A stretch of DNA of 64,000 nt, taken from NCBI RefSeq assembly GCF_019857205.1, contig NZ_JAHWXO010000001.1, positions 310,001 to 374,000 of the forward strand, given 5' to 3'. Of this stretch, positions 62,026 through 64,000 are shown piece by piece (position 1 is the stretch's first letter; each line of letters opens with the position of its first letter). The notes beneath the pieces are model-generated. The model was not told where the DNA came from and did not search any database. It saw only the letters and a program-made list of their open reading frames with translations. The translations under genes and the position numbers were made by a program. This DNA comes from Qipengyuania pacifica. GTDB taxonomy: Bacteria; Pseudomonadota; Alphaproteobacteria; Sphingomonadales; Sphingomonadaceae.

Positions 62026-63366
62026 TCAGAAATCGGTGATTTCGACCTCGAGCTTGCGGAAGCCGTGGACGAAGTTCGCTTTGACCCGCTCGATGTCCCC
62101 GGCAAGATGCACCCGCATGCGCCGTTTGTGCAGTTCTTCGAGCAAGATGCGCAGCTGTAGTTCGGCCAGCCGGGCTCCCACGCAGCGGTGAATGCCATAA
62201 CCGAAAGCGATGTGGCGGCGGGCGTTTTCGCGGGTCAGGTCCAGCTTGTCGGGGTTTTCGAACACTTCCTCGTCGCGATTGGCCGATAGATACCACAGCA
62301 CGACCTTGTCCCCGGCCTTGATCTGCTGGCCGAATACCTCGGTGTCTTCCACGCAGGTGCGGCGCATATGGGCCAGCGGGGTCTGCATGCGCAGCATTTC
62401 CTGCACGGCATTCGGAATGATCGAAGGATCCTGCTCGAACAGCTTGCGCTGCTCGGGATTCTTGTCGAGCTGATAGACGAAACCGCTCATCGAATTGCGC
62501 GTGGTGTCGTTGCCGCCAACGATCAGCAGGATCAGATTGCCCATGAATTCCTGCGGGCTCATCTGGTTCATGGCTTCGGAATGGATCATCATGGAAATCA
62601 GATCGTCGCCCGGTTCCTTGTCGTGCGTGCGCTCGATCCATAGCGACTGGAAATAGGCCGCCATTTCCTGAAGTATGCCCCAGCGCACCTCGTCCAGCTC
62701 GCGTACGGTGGCCAGCTCCGTGTCGCCCGACCAGTCGGACCAGAACGTCAGCAGGCGGCGGTCCTCCCAGGGGAACCCGAACAGGATCGCCAGCATGCCG
62801 GTGGTCAGTTCGATGCTGACGGTGTCGACCCAGTCGAACACCTCGCCGCGGGGTAGGGAATCCAGCAGTTCGCCGGTGCGCTGGCGAATCTCGCCTTCCA
62901 TCTCGGCCATGCCGCTGGGCGTGAACTTGGGCGCAACGGTGCGCCGCTGGCCGGTGTGCTGGGGCCGGTCCATGGCAATGAACATCGGCAGTTCGCGGCG
63001 TTCGTCCAGCCCGCGCTCGGCAAGCTGCTCATCGGTCAGTCGCTCGAGGATAGTGATCCCGCCATGCTCCCAGCTTGAAGAGAACGTATCGGGCAGGGCC
63101 TCGATATGCTGGATCGCCTTGTGACCGACCACGGCCCAGTACGGACCGAAGGGGCTGTCATCGATATAGTGCAGGGGCCCGGCTTCGCGCATTTCGCGGA
63201 AGATCGGATGCCACGTATTCTCGGCATAGATATCGCTGCGGCTGACATCCCATTTGTGGGGATGATGCAGCTTGTCTTCGGGGTGTTCCGCGAAATGCTG
63301 TTTCAGCGCCTGATGGGCACTGGGCGATGTACGGCACTGGGGGCGTTCGATTGCAGCGGTTGCCAT
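62026..63366 (-). CDS. Cytochrome P450, CYP153-type terminal alkane hydroxylase
   Basis: A 446-residue soluble bacterial P450. The haem motif is FGYGIHRCVGARLAE with Cys395, the I-helix is LLIVGGNDTTRNSMSG, and the ExxR helix is VQEMLRMQ. The segments NTWHPIFREMREAGPLHYI and LPMFIAMDRPQHTGQRRTV closely resemble CYP153A enzymes, which hydroxylate the terminal carbon of n-alkanes and similar chains. The ATG at 63366 follows GAGGAGAG. No dedicated ferredoxin or reductase gene is next to it in the window. A palindromic operator lies about 70 bases upstream. Confidence 0.9.
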   Translation of the reverse strand: MATAAIERPQCRTSPSAHQALKQHFAEHPEDKLHHPHKWDVSRSDIYAENTWHPIFREMREAGPLHYIDDSPFGPYWAVVGHKAIQHIEALPDTFSSSWEHGGITILERLTDEQLAERGLDERRELPMFIAMDRPQHTGQRRTVAPKFTPSGMAEMEGEIRQRTGELLDSLPRGEVFDWVDTVSIELTTGMLAILFGFPWEDRRLLTFWSDWSGDTELATVRELDEVRWGILQEMAAYFQSLWIERTHDKEPGDDLISMMIHSEAMNQMSPQEFMGNLILLIVGGNDTTRNSMSGFVYQLDKNPEQRKLFEQDPSIIPNAVQEMLRMQTPLAHMRRTCVEDTEVFGQQIKAGDKVVLWYLSANRDEEVFENPDKLDLTRENARRHIAFGYGIHRCVGARLAELQLRILLEELHKRRMRVHLAGDIERVKANFVHGFRKLEVEITDF

Positions 63367-63436
63367 GTCTCTCTCCTCTCGAGAGGGGGCGATTCTTTAC
63401 GTTCAGCCTCCCTCTTTCCCGCCATCCTGCCCTAAC

Positions 63437-63451
63437 TGACACGTGTGTCAA
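63437..63451 (-). promoter_or_regulatory. TGACAC-GT-GTGTCA palindrome with overlapping -35 box upstream of CYP153
   Basis: The 14-base palindrome TGACACGTGTGTCA (63437-63450) has perfect six-base arms. On the minus strand a TTGACA (63451-63446) overlaps it and could be the -35 box; the -10 is weak. Such sites are typical of TetR-type repressors, so the P450 gene is probably switched on by its substrate. No regulator gene is in view. Confidence 0.55.
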
Positions 63452-63519
63452 TAGTGCGTTGCAAATCGCCACCGATCTTTCGGTCAGCTTCGCCGGTCAG
63501 GGCCCTGCGATTGCCGGCA

Positions 63520-64000
63520 TCACGCCGATCGCGCCCTCCCGAACCGCGGCTTTCGCGCGCGTCCGCCCTTGCCCGATTTCATCACGCGCCGCCGGAAGAT
63601 CATCGCGCCGAACCTCACGAACAGGATCACGCACAGGGCCTGCCAGGCCAAGGCGAGAATATGCGGCCACAAGGCTTCCGACTGCGCGGCGCGGGCCAGC
63701 ATCGCGAAAGGCGAGGATAGCGGGAACATCGCGGCGCCGATCTCCAGGGGCGATCCAGGGCTGGTGATCGCGGAAGCGGCCAGGAAGAACACCAGCAATT
63801 GCGCCATGGTGACAGGCATCGACATGGTCTGCACTTCGCGCACGGTCGCCGCCATTCCGCCGATCGTCAGGAACAGCGACCCCAGCAGCAGATAGCCCAT
63901 TGCGAAATAGACGATCCCGAAGGCGATGAAGAGCGGCCAGCCCAGCGCCGGTTCGGGCAATTGCGGCAGGGCATTCCCGGCCAGCAAGGCTATCGCCCCG
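63520..64000 (-). CDS. ABC-2 type permease, C-terminal part (cut by window edge)
   Basis: The last 159 residues of a membrane protein that begins beyond the right edge. Hydrophobic segments include WPLFIAFGIVYFAMGYLLLG, VTMAQLLVFFLAASAI and LALAWQALCVILFVRFGAMI. The text GGMAATVREVQTMSMPVTMA is that of the ABC-2/NatB-type permease family. The C-terminal tail is strongly basic (RRRVMKSGKGGRARKPRFGR). The substrate and partner ATPase cannot be seen here. Confidence 0.75.
   Translation of the reverse strand, partial: GAIALLAGNALPQLPEPALGWPLFIAFGIVYFAMGYLLLGSLFLTIGGMAATVREVQTMSMPVTMAQLLVFFLAASAITSPGSPLEIGAAMFPLSSPFAMLARAAQSEALWPHILALAWQALCVILFVRFGAMIFRRRVMKSGKGGRARKPRFGRARSA

Noticed and set aside
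1-64000. CRISPR arrays and rRNA genes
   Set aside because: No regularly spaced repeat clusters and no conserved rRNA segments were seen on either strand.

Overview
The window looks like an alphaproteobacterial chromosome of the order Sphingomonadales (Erythrobacteraceae/Sphingomonadaceae type). The reasons are an aromatic meta-cleavage operon beside a TonB-dependent receptor, a CYP153-type alkane hydroxylase, tandem PilZ and cytochrome bo3 genes, and a GC-rich housekeeping block (rpe, heparinase-like gene, purH, dxs, ihfB). The species cannot be fixed from sequence reading alone.

1-16 kb is a catabolic island. After the tail of an AMP-forming acyl-CoA ligase comes a tight plus-strand operon with the whole lower meta-cleavage pathway: HMS hydrolase, catechol 2,3-dioxygenase, a DUF336/GlcG-like protein, HMS dehydrogenase, oxopentenoate hydratase, acylating acetaldehyde dehydrogenase, hydroxy-oxovalerate aldolase, oxalocrotonate decarboxylase, 4-oxalocrotonate tautomerase and a XylT-like ferredoxin. 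It turns catechols into pyruvate and acetyl-CoA by both the hydrolytic and the oxalocrotonate branch. A ferredoxin reductase, a TonB receptor and a Rieske ferredoxin follow, but no terminal ring-hydroxylating oxygenase is present. Two decayed insertion sequences (IS110/IS1111-like and IS3-like) interrupt the cluster. A truncated IS3 fragment and a tyrosine integrase (16.1-17.4 kb) close it. 17.4-20.6 kb is gene-poor, with palindromic repeats and an ABC membrane domain that has no ATPase.

20.6-26 kb holds a minus-strand sulfide/persulfide operon (MBL-fold persulfide dioxygenase, two YeeE/YedE halves, a TIGR01244 sulfurtransferase-like protein, sulfide:quinone oxidoreductase, TauE/SafE exporter). 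It diverges from a Prx6-type peroxiredoxin and a cysteine-free ArsR repressor. A perfect inverted repeat overlaps a consensus promoter between the two units.

26-44 kb is an accessory energy and cofactor block: membrane-anchored GltB-like flavoprotein, MscS channel, class II amidotransferase, PoxB-type pyruvate:quinone oxidoreductase, lipoprotein and cyoABCD quinol oxidase. SQR and PoxB would both reduce quinone, which Cyo reoxidises. Next come DUF4396, a YdeP/FdhF-type molybdoenzyme with a MobA-FdhD fusion and MoeA, then a diacylglycerol kinase-like gene coupled to a possible nucleotidyltransferase.

45-64 kb is mostly core genome: rpe, heparinase-like, purH, msrA, a Zur-like regulator, dxs, a crotonase, NnrU, FKBP, two amidohydrolases (one without its metal-binding motif), a POT peptide transporter, a GntR regulator, ihfB, tRNA-Leu(UAA), a PilZ protein, msrB, CYP153 and the C-terminal part of an ABC-2 permease that runs off the right edge.
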